From Lineus longissimus (taxonomy: Eukaryota > Nemertea > Pilidiophora > Heteronemertea > Lineidae), in NCBI RefSeq assembly GCF_910592395.1, contig NC_088308.1, positions 16,137,501 through 16,201,500 of the forward strand: a DNA stretch of 64,000 bases. Reading direction: 5' to 3'. The position numbers were made by a program, and so were the translations under genes. The first letter of the stretch is position 1, and each line of letters begins with the position of its first letter. Positions 1-10,789 of the stretch are shown in pieces. Under the pieces are notes generated by a model. That model was not told the DNA's origin and did not search any database. It saw nothing but the letters and a program-made list of their open reading frames with translations.

Positions 1-4
1 GATG

Positions 5-19
5 GGGGGGGGGGGGGGG
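5..19. repeat. poly-G tract
   Basis: A run of about fifteen G followed by a further G-rich segment, able to form a G-quadruplex. The rest of 1-1454 contains only short chance frames and no splice-flanked coding sequence that I could recognise. Confidence 0.8.
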
Positions 20-1454
20 AGAGGGGGTGATACTACAGACCTAGATAGGTTCCCTGTCCAAAGATTATGCTGATAATTCCAGCACAAGTTTAATTCTAGT
101 CAAAGGAATATTCTCATCTCAAATCTCACATGCGCCGACAATCTCTGGTGAGAGAAGGCAAAACAATCTGCACGTGTTATACCTAACAGTCCAACCTTTC
201 GTCAATTTACAGCAATGTGCAGAAAGCGTTGAAAATGTAAAGACTTCACTGGGGGCATGTTGCCAGTATGGTGGACATGATCAGTCCTCATGCATTTACA
301 GAAAATCAAAATGGGTCCAGTCTACTACAGACATATTTTTGAATTTTCTGCATTGTAAAGTATGCTCTTGAAATAAAGCCAAAAACAAAGACAACAGATT
401 TTTACAAGAAAACTGGGAAGGCCTTTCCTGAATCTTGCAGTAACTAGACAGATACCGCCTCTCCCGGTAAAAGGGTCATTAACGAAAATACTTGGTCATT
501 CCCTCTCCCGCCAAGGATCCATCTTGGTAGCAGGCTGCCAGCACTACCGTTATCTTCGTGGATCACCAGACTCGTCACCTCGACCCATGCACCAACAAAA
601 TTATGAGTATGACAGTCACGGGTACTTTTCCCCAATACAAATTATTCATTTATCATTGCATAGACATTATCAAAACAATTATTGGCCATCATCGGCCAAT
701 CATCGGGCAATTGTTTCCACTGCCATTCCTCAGAGGGTAATGTGATGATGCCAAAACAGTAGCATGCAAGATTAATACTAACAGTTGGACGTGACATGCT
801 TAGCTAAAAATGTTTGAGCTAGCAATATTGTGTGACCCGTAACCAAGGTTCTGATCTGACCCAAATTTACTTCACACCATCTTTGGATGTCCTTTTTTTC
901 AACTCTTGAGGAGTCGATCCCCTCTCCCGCTGCATTCAAGAAGTTTATTCCACCGTAAATTACAAAATAATTCAAAAAAAATTCCTGACACAAAGCACTT
1001 TTTCAATACCTTTTTCTCTCTATCCATCAGCATGTACAGTGCTTCACACTTACAGACTATTTCCAACTCTTTTTTTATCTAATCATCTTAATTAATTTTT
1101 CCGCATTCAAACTGCGCAAATTCAAGGTCCCCTGTCTGAATATCATGTACAGTATCTTAAATATTTAGACACTAATGTCCAAATTATTTGCCTGAGCAAA
1201 TCAAAACTAAGACATCTTATCCTCAAGGGACAACAATTCATCAGCCAAATGGCTTCGACGCCAATGAGGGATGTTACGTCTTAAGATGCAAACAATTCCT
1301 AATCTATTTCATAAACTGCATCAAGTAATTGCTAGAAGTGCTGAATGTTACATATCACTTTGTGCAGATTGGGTGACAGGCGTGAGTAATGGTAAGATTA
1401 TCTCTTCAAGCATCAAGTGTAGGCAAGTTGGGGCTTTCAGACTGAATAGGGAAT

Positions 1455-2275
1455 GCCTATGGCAAGCCAAAGCGGAATTTATTCAAGACTTTAGAATTAC
1501 CATTCAAGAAGGAAATATATGTTCAAGACTAAAATATGTTCAACCTTGAAACAAATGTTTTCAACCTTGAATAAAATATGTTCAACCTTGAATAAAATAT
1601 GTTCAACCTTGAATAAAATATGTCCAACCTTGAACAAAATATATTCAACCTTGAACAAAATATATTCAAGACTCACGTGACCATATTCAAGACGCACGTG
1701 ACCACAAAATTGATGACGTAGAGCGTAGAATCTGTGGTACTTCCGATGCGTTCTGTTTCACGACAGGCATTGCGCATTTTGAAGCTATAATTTGCCTGAT
1801 ATGTCTGTGAAACATGTATCGACTCTGACATTCACTCGGCATCCATGTCATGATGTGTAGAATTACAGTACATGTCAGGTGTAGGCGGCTAGGTACGTGT
1901 ACAACCATGTGTCAAAACCTCGTGCGAACAATTCGAGCTCCGAAACGCAACACAAGTACCATGGGTTCGGGAAAGTCCGGACGCGGGTTCGGGAAAGTCC
2001 GTAAAGCATCAAAACATGAGCAACTACGTCATCAATTTTGTGGTCACGTGCGTCTTGAATATGGTCACGTGAGTCTTGAATATATTTTGTTCAAGGTTGA
2101 ATATATTTTGTTCAAGGTTGACAATATTTGATTCAAGGTTGACAATATTTGATTCAAGGTTGACAATATTTGATTCAGGATTGAACATATTTTGGTCTTG
2201 AACATATATTTAACTTCTTGAATAGTAATTCCACGGTCTTGAATAAATTCCGCTTTGGCTTGCCATAAATGCCCA
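1455..2275. mobile_element. Foldback element with tandem-repeat arms
   Basis: Two long inverted arms, about 1455-1722 and 2024-2275, flank a 300 bp centre. The outer end reads GGCAAGCCAAAGCGG on the left and is reverse-complemented at 2251-2267. Each arm is filled with short repeats of the type TTCAACCTTGAATAAAATATG, about 21 bp each. The innermost ~75 bp of both arms, including two CACGTG boxes and an ATGACGTAG end, are identical. This architecture is that of foldback-type DNA transposons, whose arms are arrays of subrepeats. No transposase frame is present, so the copy is non-autonomous. The central 1723-2023 segment shows no recognisable gene. Confidence 0.8.
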
Positions 2276-2360
2276 ACCCTTGTAATCAAATTTTTATGAT
2301 CTTTGGCTTTGCACAGGTTGTCTCACAAAAGTACCGAGGCATTTCACATTGCTGCATTTG

Positions 2361-2604
2361 TTAAGGGTTGATCATAGTCACCACCATTTTGACTCCGACT
2401 TGAAATCGATTAAAGCAATTAGAACTCTTTCCATAACTCATGAAGTTAATCAATGCCAATTTCAAGGGTTGGAGTCTGTTCTCAGGAAAACAGAGAACTG
2501 ACTCCCACCCTTGAAATTGGCATTCACTTTGTTTTGAAAGAGTTCTCAATACTTTAGTGTTTCAAGTTCGAGCCAAAATGGTGGTGCATGTGGGCAACCC
2601 TTAA
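2361..2604. mobile_element. TTAA-flanked hairpin MITE (piggyBac-type)
   Basis: The element starts TTAAGGGTTG and ends CAACCCTTAA. The inverted ends continue inward (CACCACCATTTTG on the left, CAAAATGGTGGTG on the right). A second nested palindrome, around GACTCCCACCCTT, makes the whole element a near-complete hairpin. A TTAA target site fits the piggyBac superfamily. A diverged copy is at 40817-41044. Confidence 0.75.
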
Positions 2605-3843
2605 CAAGTCTTTCCATCCGACTCAATACAAAGTGGTTCATCCTTGAAGTGTGAAGTCAAAGCTCCAGCGATTATGTGTCTCCCAACTTTACTTACAGCC
2701 ATCGGGTCTTCAAAAGACCAGCATCGATTGACTATTCACCTACATTAAATTACAGGAGATCAATGTGAGAGTGATTCAAAATCCAGCTTGTTGACTAGCT
2801 TCAACATCTTGCGGATTTTTGAATTAAAGAGGTTGTTCCCTCTTGTGTTAAGTAAAAAAAATTATTAGCTTGCTTGCCATTGAGGCAATAGGCACTGGCT
2901 ATTTTCCTCATCTTTGAGTCAAAAGATAGGAGACAAAATGCATTGTATCCTACAAATAGAGGGGACATTTTAACTCTGATAGTCAATCCAGGGATGTTTT
3001 TCACAAGGTTTGGCAAGGGGATGTTTTAGCTTGAAATGCCTTTGCTCATACGATCACCAAATTAATATTCCACAGGTATCACTCTTTGACTCAACAAACC
3101 CAAACATATTTTTATTTTTTTCATTAGAATCTTTTTTAAATCCATGAGACTTGGCTGTTATGATCAAATCATTGGTAATCATGTCTATTTCTATAGCTAA
3201 AAACAAACAGAGTTGAAATCAACAAGGTTTGAAAATGACACTCCACATCATCTTGGTAGTGATTCGGCAGCCCTTCCATGTCCAGCTGAGCTCACTTGAG
3301 ATGTACCGCCAGAGTAATCAACATCGTTACATTGGTATGACTCGAGTCCGGTCCAGATCTTGGCAATATTCTCTAGCGCATTAGAACATGATGGAAAAGG
3401 CTGTCAATTTGGATCTTCTCATCTTTTGGTTAGATCTGATGAATCTATGGCTCACATGTCTGTTCCCATTAGACTGGGTGAATGTCATGTCATGTCATGT
3501 CCAATTTCTATCCATTTCAGTTGTGACTTTTCGTGGAAGAGACAAAGCACAAGACTGATTCAATTTTCTGCATCAAAATACAGTCAACTGGTAGCTTGGC
3601 CTGAAACTAATTCTGTGGTTGTTGCAGAAATTTTGTAACTGGGTATTGGTAAAATTGGTATTTGCGATTCAAGAATTGGAAGGTTGTATCATTTTATGTC
3701 CCAATCCAGAGTGGAGCTGACAAACCTAGTGTGAATGGCCTCCTTCACCCTACACTCAAACAGCTTCACTTAACAGTCTAAATTTCAGACTAAATTCCCC
3801 CAAAATGAAAATAACACAGAGATTTTAGTGACATCTTATAAAA
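2605..3843. other. No gene seen
   Basis: Unique-looking AT-rich sequence. The 92-codon frame at 3360-3638 has no splice context, family motif or codon pattern that I recognise. Confidence 0.6.
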
Positions 3844-4930
3844 ATGGCCAGGGCCATTGTGCTCACCTCATGTGGAGGAAAGATGGATAAAGATCATGGT
3901 ATTGTGTCATGTAGTGTTAGGTTTGATGTAGGTCCAAGCAATTACAATTTCCCCAAAATGGCCAATTTACAGTACATTCGACCTCTGTGACCTTGAAAAG
4001 TAGGTCAAATCAAAGAAGACCCGGGTGACACATTGAATGGTTGTTAGAATTAGATGTACCTATGATATAAAATTGGTGCCAATCGGGCAAGTAATTACTA
4101 AGAATAATGGCATTTTGAAGAATTTAGGATTTGGCCCCCTCCCTGGAGGCCAAACGGCAAATCAGATCGCACCAAACTTCAGTACCTAAGATCACCTGAC
4201 CAAGGGGTACATGTGTACTTAATTTGTGATCAATAGTCATTGCAGTTAAGAAACGTGCCATAGTTACGGCCTGACGGCCAATTTACGCCATTTGACCTCT
4301 GTGACCTTGACAAGAAGGTCAAATTAAAAACCTGTGTGACATATACTGTATGGTGGTTAGATGTACCCATGATATCAAATTGGTGGCAATCGGGCAAGAA
4401 GTTAAGGAATAATCACATTTTTAAGGTTTTTGGATTTTGCCCCCTGGTGGTCAAGTGGTGAATCATATTGGACCAAACTTCGGTCCCTGAGATCACCTGA
4501 CTAAGGGGTAAATGTGTACTAAATTTGGGATCAATAGTCATTGCAGTTTAGAAACATGCCATCGTTACATCCTAACGGCCAATTTACACCATTTGACCTC
4601 TGTGACCTTGAAAAGTAGATCAAATCAAAAACCCGTATGATATGTGATGTATCCTTGCTAGGAGTACCTATCATAAAATTTTTATTGAAAACGGATCATT
4701 AACAAGAGACATATCACACTTTTTATGTTTTAAGTTTTAGCCCCCTGGTGGCCAAGTCATGAACCAGACCGGACCGAAATTCAGTGTCAGAGTACCTCTG
4801 ACCAAGGGGGTCATGTGTACAAAGTTTCAAGTTCATAGCACAAGCGGTTAAGAAACGTGCCACACAGGATACGGACGACGACGACGACACAGGGCTATCG
4901 TATAGACTCCCCTAATGGTGAGCCAAAAAC
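3844..4930. mobile_element. GGTGAGC-ended repeat element, copy A
   Basis: The element begins with GGCCATTGTGCTCACC and ends with GGTGAGCCAAAAA, so GCTCACC and GGTGAGC form short inverted ends. The body has three diverged monomers of about 300 bp. Each includes GTTAAGAAACGTGCCATAG, then GGCCAATTTACGCC, then a nuclear-receptor-like core, and further on CCCCCTGGTGGCCAA. Cores lie at 3988-4007 (first half-site degenerate), 4293-4321 and 4594-4622. A short (ACG)n tract precedes the right end. No coding frame is conserved. Most of it is nearly identical to copy B at 59750. Confidence 0.8.
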
Positions 4931-6396
4931 ATCAACCTGTTTTGGAGGAATAACAATTTTAAATGTTACCGCACCAGATAACTATTAACACTTACCAACT
5001 GGGGGAGAAATAATTCGTTGCTGTTACACAAGAGATGACTGAAATTATGCTAAATATGCATAAACATTGCTATACAGCATGCCTAACAAACATGTAGCAC
5101 TCCCCTCATTTAGGGTAATTATTGGTATAGATTGCCTTGATCATTATGTGCATTTATAAACTGAACACCTCTCCTGGCCTCATGGTAGTTCAACACAGGT
5201 CACCAGGACATATTTTTCTGATCCAACAGCAGATCAAATTGAGGAACATTATCTTACAAAACTAAACAACTGCAATCGACATTGTTTTTCTTCCTCCACA
5301 AACAATCTGCATTCTTTCTACATGTATGTCTGTGGCGTTTCAGAATCTTGAGTCAGCTGTTGATTGCCACTGTTGCTTGAGGAAAAGAGTAAACTGTAAC
5401 TACATTTTCTTTGCGAAGCTTTTCTACCTCTGAATGAGATAAGCATGTGTTGATTTATTTTTAAGTGGCAGTGTGTTTGGAAAGGACTTTTTTATGTATT
5501 TTGCCTTGATTTCCATAGAAATCAATTTAAAATGTCACTTCCCATAACATATCAAAAGGAGGCTTTTTAAAACATGCTTATCACACTCAGAGGCACCATG
5601 TTTCTCTCTGTTAGTAATACATTTATAGGGTCTGAATCCAACCGTTCAAGATTTACGTGTACATTGATGCTTGTGCTCCTGTACAGAGCTCCCATTCTTG
5701 GTCCAATGATGAACCAATTAACAAAAAAAATTTGAACCCCTCTATCTCCTACACCCACCACTGGAAAAACTTAAGAATGGGGTTTCTATGGTCAGGTAGG
5801 CGTACTCTATCCCTCAACGCATTCAAATCATTTATAGCTTCCATGTTAAATAAAGTCGCTCAGCTCCCGGACTGTAAGATACAAGTCAAAATTGACATTC
5901 AATTCTGGGCCCAATAACAATTCAAACATTTTTCAATTACATTATTCCATCATTCATCAAATAAGGTTTTGCAAATAGACGACACATCTTTTGGCAAGTC
6001 AAATAATCCAATCAGCCAACAAAGGCAACTTTGACAGAGTTCAAGATGAATTCGCAGTATGTAAATGTTGAAACGAGCCAAATGAAAGAAGCCAAACTAA
6101 ACGAATCAAGTATTTTTAAAACAAATCTGAGCCCCAAAATAACATATAATAATTTAATATTACATTCATTGGTAGAAATTTTAGCAGATACCGAAATTTC
6201 CTTAAGGGCCACCTAGAGCAATCTTGGAAACAAGGGAGGATCTGAAAATTAATTTTGGAATAATGCCAAAATGCAGTTATTGGGCACCCGAGGGCTGAAA
6301 CCGTTAGTACATGGCACATAATTCAGGGCATCCGCACCAACCACGAGCTATAAAGGAATTCTTGATTGTCTTGGCGGTTATAGGTGGGGCTGTACA
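4931..6396. other. No gene seen
   Basis: AT-rich, no splice-supported exon. The frames at 5657-5917 and 6012-6212 lack motifs and overlap other frames on both strands. Confidence 0.6.
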
Positions 6397-6400
6397 CTGG

Positions 6401-6418
6401 GGGGGGGGGGGGGGGGGG
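6401..6418. repeat. poly-G tract
   Basis: About eighteen consecutive G, a likely G-quadruplex former. It creates the glycine run in the spurious frame that crosses it. Confidence 0.85.
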
Positions 6419-6555
6419 ATACATTCTCATTGCTACCTATTCCAGAGCAAGATAATGAAGGATCAAGGTACCCAGGTGGTGTACATCAGTAAAGTTGTTC
6501 CAACTCAGAATGAGTCATAAAACACAATACTCATCACTCATGACTCAATGTGGCA

Positions 6556-6740
6556 TTAAAGGGGTAGTACACCGATCGTAATTACTGGTGGTCCAGGAAA
6601 AAAATGCAGTCATATACACAATGCTGTAGTGCAGTTATCCTGAATATGAATATGAATTTGCTGATACTTGATATTTATAGTATTCATCTATCTACACAAC
6701 GGCATCATTGAAATTTATATCAAATCGGTAGGCTTATTTT
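6556..6740. repeat. Dispersed repeat, copy 1
   Basis: The segment from GGGGTAGTACACCGATCG through TTACTGGTGG and ACAATGCTGTAGTGCAGTTATC recurs, diverged, at 38840-39000. The second copy continues to an inverted AACTACCCCT end near 39380, so this is probably a MITE family with GGGGTAGT ends. This copy's right end was not located. Confidence 0.5.
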
Positions 6741-7170
6741 CACAATTTGAAATGTTGAAATTCAGCGACAAATTTCTTATATTCAACGAACGGCGAAGGC
6801 CTTTATGAACTGATTTTGAAAAAAATATTACTTTAAAAAGTTATGTTGTTTCTGTTTTAAACTAGAAGGAGTCTGAATATGACTCAATACTGGTTGCTGG
6901 ATGAGTTGAACTCGTCGCTGGATGAGGCAAAAAATGTTGAGACGGACCTGGGTGAAGCAAGTGACACCTGACTTTAATCACATTGGTCAATATTTGGGCA
7001 GGTGCAAATGTAAATATGCTTTTTATCAAATGGGATCAAATATTGTATGGATAGAAATTTAATCAAAACAGACGTCTTGGTCTCTGTTTCGTGTCACCGA
7101 AGGTTAATTTACGACTTGAGGGTAAATAACTCTGAGGAAATGAGCAGGTGGCCTAGCCGTCCACTCTGGG

Positions 7171-7177
7171 TATTTAT
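7171..7177 (+). promoter_or_regulatory. TATA box of the secreted helical protein gene
   Basis: TATTTAT lies about 30 bp upstream of an initiator-like ACAGTCATC around 7201. It is followed by a short leader ending at a GTGAGT donor at 7250. The spacing is canonical for a TATA-directed start. Confidence 0.55.
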
Positions 7178-7708
7178 TGAAGTCTCTGTCCTCTTCTGTA
7201 ACAGTCATCGGTCGGTGTCCTCCAGTTGAGAATCAAGCTACATTTCCATGTGAGTAAAATAAATACTGTCTTTCCTTTGCAATAATTGGTACAAAATTTA
7301 AAGAAAATATATTTTGTTGAACTTCCTTTTACTATAAATCTTACTCTATGATATGACATATCATAGAATGGCTTACCCTTAGTTTCACCAAGGGGATGCG
7401 TTCTTAGTAATAACATAAAGAGAAACTAATCCAAAGTTGGACACTAGAGTACCGTATTCCATTTATTGACTTATCTATTTATGGTGAAAGGCCTACTATA
7501 AACGAAGTGCAGAAGTCAGTTTCAATTTCCAATTTGGTTGACAATGTGCAGATGTCCTCTAGCAGAGACTTGATACAAGTCCACATGAGGGATGGCACAG
7601 AGCTGAATTTATGGTAACTTGGTTGAGAGGCAACTACAATTGATAAACTATCTTAAAAATATATTGTTTTCAAAACCGTAATATCATATTCTATGATTTC
7701 ATTTCCAG

Positions 7709-7770
7709 GATGAATTTCTGTGTTGTTCTGGTTGTCCTCGGGATAGCTGCTGCAAACGCCATCCCAAATG
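7709..7770 (+). CDS. Secreted helical protein, coding exon 1 (signal peptide)
   Basis: The acceptor TTTCATTTCCAG is followed one base later by the start codon at 7710. The exon encodes MNFCVVLVVLGIAAANAIPN: a short n-region, a hydrophobic core and an ANA cleavage motif, a textbook signal peptide with cleavage after residue 17. It ends in phase 1 at donor GTAAGT. The only cysteine of the protein is inside this signal. The full product is 201 residues: a basic, dibasic-rich N-terminal half and a long amphipathic helical C-terminal half. Absence of cysteine in the mature part, alternating hydrophobic and Lys/Glu residues and a single mid-helix proline resemble exchangeable apolipoproteins. That is an inference from composition only, and a peptide precursor is an alternative. 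Confidence 0.85.
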
Positions 7771-8318
7771 GTAAGTAATCTCATATAAAAGATCATATTA
7801 GACAGTTTTAGAAACGCCATGCGTGACTTGTGCATGTAGCGTACTGAACCCATCAGTTATTTTCATTTTGTCCCTGCATGCAATTTTGTAGTGGTTAAAG
7901 GTACAGTAGAACCTACCTTTAAGGACAACACTTGTCAGTCCCAAAGGTTCTCTACTAGTAACAACTGACCCTTTAAGTTTAACAACTGCTTTTGGATGAG
8001 TCAAATACGTCAGGAGTTTGTAGAGGTACTGAAATCAATCCAACTTTTTTAATACTAGAGCTCCATGTACCTGACACTCAGCTGACAAATTTAAGCCAGG
8101 ATTCATCGAAAAAAACACAACTTTGGCTTTGCCTCAAAGACATGTTGGAACACCAAACTGGCCTTAATTGCAGTATTGGACATAATAACAACACATTTTT
8201 TCTTTTCTTCTTAATCTAGGGTTTTTCCTCGCTCTGGGATACATATAACTTCCAGATGTCTATTCCATGATGCTGCATGAAATGAATCTGACTTGTCCTT
8301 TCTTTTATTTCAATTCAG

Positions 8319-8430
8319 AATTCTATCGATTCCGCCGCTCAACCCTGACTGCCAAATTAAACAATGGCATGGAGCAGAAGATAAGATCCTTGGCAGATGG
8401 CAACCCCGAAGTGGAAAATGCACTAAATGA
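8319..8430 (+). CDS. Secreted helical protein, coding exon 2
   Basis: The acceptor follows a strong pyrimidine tract (TTTTATTTCAATTCAG). Phase 1 in and phase 2 out at GTAAGA. It encodes residues 21-57, opening EFYRFRRSTLTAKLNNG and continuing MEQKIRSLADGNPEVENALN. The RFRR site at residues 24-27 is a possible prohormone-convertase (furin-like) site, so a short propeptide could be removed here. The rest is predicted helix with Leu/Ile every three to four residues. Confidence 0.85.
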
Positions 8431-8925
8431 GTAAGACTCTTCTGTCAGTTTTCCTTGTTTGTTGAGTTAAAGCTTAGAGTTGGTAACTCTAAGGTTAAAA
8501 AGGTGTATTTTTTTCCTATGTGTACCGTACATCAGTGGGGAAGGGATATTGGACCCCAGGAGGGAAAGTCCTGGGAATGAAATAACATTTCAGTAGATCC
8601 TTATCAAAGTTCTTTGGTCTCCATAGCAATGCACCAAAGCTGTTATTATATGACGGTAAATATTGGGGCTGTCTATTCGTCATCATCCTTGGGGAGAGAC
8701 AAAGAGACCAACTCCCACCAGAGTGTGGTTGTCCAGACAGCAATCACGATTTTGGCCTGCATTATTGAAATTTATCTCTCCTCAGCAAACTAGGCACCAC
8801 AATTGATGCTCCCAACATGAATCGCTGAATGCAGTCCCAACTGAGCCTTTGTCTTCTGCCTGTTTCCTTGCATTCAAATAACATCAGCCACAACGAAACT
8901 GATTGAAATTGTTTGTCTTTGACAG

Positions 8926-8983
8926 GTATAAGAGAAGCTTGGTGAGAGCTTTTGATGAAACTCTAAAGGAGAACTTCAGACAG
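8926..8983 (+). CDS. Secreted helical protein, coding exon 3
   Basis: Acceptor TTTGTCTTTGACAG. It encodes residues 59-77, YKRSLVRAFDETLKENFRQ, after completing Glu58. Two donors are possible: GTTAGG at 8984 (phase 0) and GTACCA ten bases later in phase 1. Only the first keeps the next exon in its open frame, so it was chosen. The segment has a KR pair and an amphipathic helix. Its RAFDETL is echoed as RAFDTME in exon 5, hinting at an internal repeat. Confidence 0.8.
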
Positions 8984-8997
8984 GTTAGGGAGGCAAG

Positions 8998-9150
8998 TAC
9001 CAAACTTCATCATATACATACTCTGCTATACTCCATTTCACACCTCATCATATACATACTTTGCTATACTCCACTTCACACCTACTGTGCTATTCTCCAT
9101 TTCACACTCCATTATATTCATACTTTGCTTTACTCCATTTCACAAAAAAC
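8998..9150. repeat. Tandem repeat, ~50 bp unit, three copies
   Basis: CATCATATACATACTNTGCTATACTCCATTTCACAC-type units start 15 bp after the end of coding exon 3. The unit keeps ACTCCATTTCACAC as its most conserved core. It is intronic and creates the long frame seen here. Confidence 0.7.
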
Positions 9151-9300
9151 AGCATCCTGATTTTTAGGGTTTTCGTGCAGAATATGAAATACTTTAACAA
9201 AATGTTACACTTCATCTGAAACTTGTTAGTTCTCTAAAATTATTGACCTTGCCAGAGTTGGACAAAGGATTACCAAGAATGAGTCTTTTAAAGTGATATA

Positions 9301-9460
9301 CAGTAGAACCTCTCTACTAAGGACACCCGCGGGACTGACAAGTGCTGCCCTTATTTGACAGGTGTCCTGATTAGAGAGGTCAAATTGAATAGAAACAAGC
9401 AATTTGAGACGAAAATTATTGTCCTTGATAGAGACGTGTCCGTTAAGAGAGGTTCCACTG
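9301..9460. mobile_element. 160 bp mariner-type MITE
   Basis: It starts CAGTAGAACCTCTCTACTA and ends TTAAGAGAGGTTCCACTG. The ends are inverted repeats of about 25 bp, flanked by TA on both sides (9299-9300 and 9461-9462), which fits a Tc1/mariner target site. A copy of exactly the same length is at 28816-28975. Degraded relatives are at 7905-7960 and 50793-50905. It lies in the intron before coding exon 4. Confidence 0.8.
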
Positions 9461-9579
9461 TACATGCTGTACATGTATTGTCAACTCTTCCTGGCCATTT
9501 TGGGTTTGTTTTGAAAGCACCATTATTTTTTTGTGAAATGGAGTATAATTGGTCAATTTTCATCAATCAAATTTTTCAG

Positions 9580-9616
9580 GTTCTTACTGACCGCAGAAGG
9601 AGTGTTGACACTGATG
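9580..9616 (+). CDS. Secreted helical protein, coding exon 4 (micro-exon)
   Basis: 37 bp exon between acceptor AAATTTTTCAG and donor GTAAGC. In phase it reads VLTDRRRSVDTD plus one base. DRRR at residues 81-84 is a second possible dibasic processing site. Another frame is also open, but only this one joins coding exons 3 and 5 in frame. Confidence 0.75.
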
Positions 9617-10211
9617 GTAAGCTGCTTTTTGTTCATGCATTGTTGAAATATATATTCAGTGCATATTCACACAACTGGAAGTTAAACAATCAAGCTCAAT
9701 TTTTTTAGACTTTTAAGTCTTGAAGAAATTAACTCTGAAGTTGTAATAAGTTGTGACGAACTGTAGGTTCACTGTGAACTCAGATCTATTCAGAATGCAT
9801 TTTGACCATGATTAGCAAAAGTTGTGATGCGATGTTAAAGAGAATTTTGCAAATTCAATACAATTCCCCTTTATTTTCCCCCAGGCTTCTTGTTGGTAAC
9901 TAAGGTGGGATGAAAATAAGGGTCCCAAGTCATTAATTTGACATTGCTCTGAAAAGAACGCTGCCTGATCACAAGTTCAGCAGATGGAATCTAGCTACAT
10001 GTATAACAGGGCAATCTTGCAACAGGTTATAAGAAAAAACTATTTCCTGGACGGAGAAAAGGTAAAAATTAGGCCAAGAGCTGGTTCTGCAAAATTCCCT
10101 TTTACTTTATCCAGAATTATCTCTACTCCATCATGTTGTTCTTGTTTCAAGCATTGCTTATTGTGGGTGGACAGGGAAACAGTTTATATATATAACTTGA
10201 ACTTGTTACAG

Positions 10212-10423
10212 CCGCCATCATGAACGTCAAGAGAGCCTTTGACACAATGGAAGACAGAGTCCATCAGAAGGCCCTCAGGGACTTAAGCGGCCTCTGGAAT
10301 AGTGTAAAAGACTGGGTTTCGGAAAAGTTTAGTTCATTCGCAGATTTTGCCAAGGACTTCTTGAGTGATGTCTATGAAAAAGTAAAGCCAGACCTCGTGG
10401 AGTTGAAAGATATGGCACTTGAG
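10212..10423 (+). CDS. Secreted helical protein, coding exon 5 (main helix)
   Basis: Largest exon, acceptor CTTGTTACAG, donor GTAAAA. It encodes residues 90-160. It opens AAIMNVKRAFDTMEDRV and contains tryptophan-bearing amphipathic segments (LSGLWNSVKDWVSEKF, then SSFADFAKDFLSDVYEKVKP). The hydrophobic face is Leu/Trp/Phe/Val and the polar face is Lys/Asp/Glu. Pro149 breaks the helix before DLVELKDMALE. This pattern favours lipid or membrane surface binding. Confidence 0.85.
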
Positions 10424-10789
10424 GTAAAACACAATTCTTCATTACATGATGAAAAACTGCCGCTACTGAACCTATACTGGTTGCTGTACCCTGGTTTACG
10501 AGGAAATGTAAACCTAGAATTATATAGGCTTCTATATAGAAATGGTATTCGATCTATATACTGTGGGATATTGTTAAAAAGGCCTTGTTCATGAATTGTT
10601 TTGGCAGTGGATAGTTTTCATGTCTCAGGATTCCAAAGTGGACTAAAAGTTGAAGTCAATTTAACGTGAGAGTCCTCATCCACGTCGGGGTAATACCTAT
10701 GTTTCCTAGTACCTACATTATATGTCCCAAGACCAAGTACCTAGGTTTCCAGGTAGCTACATGTATGTGTCCCGGCACCTATGTTTCTC

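Noticed and set aside
9355-9708. 117-codon plus frame
   Set aside because: It is the right half of a mariner-type MITE running by chance through intron into the 37 bp exon; the real coding part is 9580-9616.
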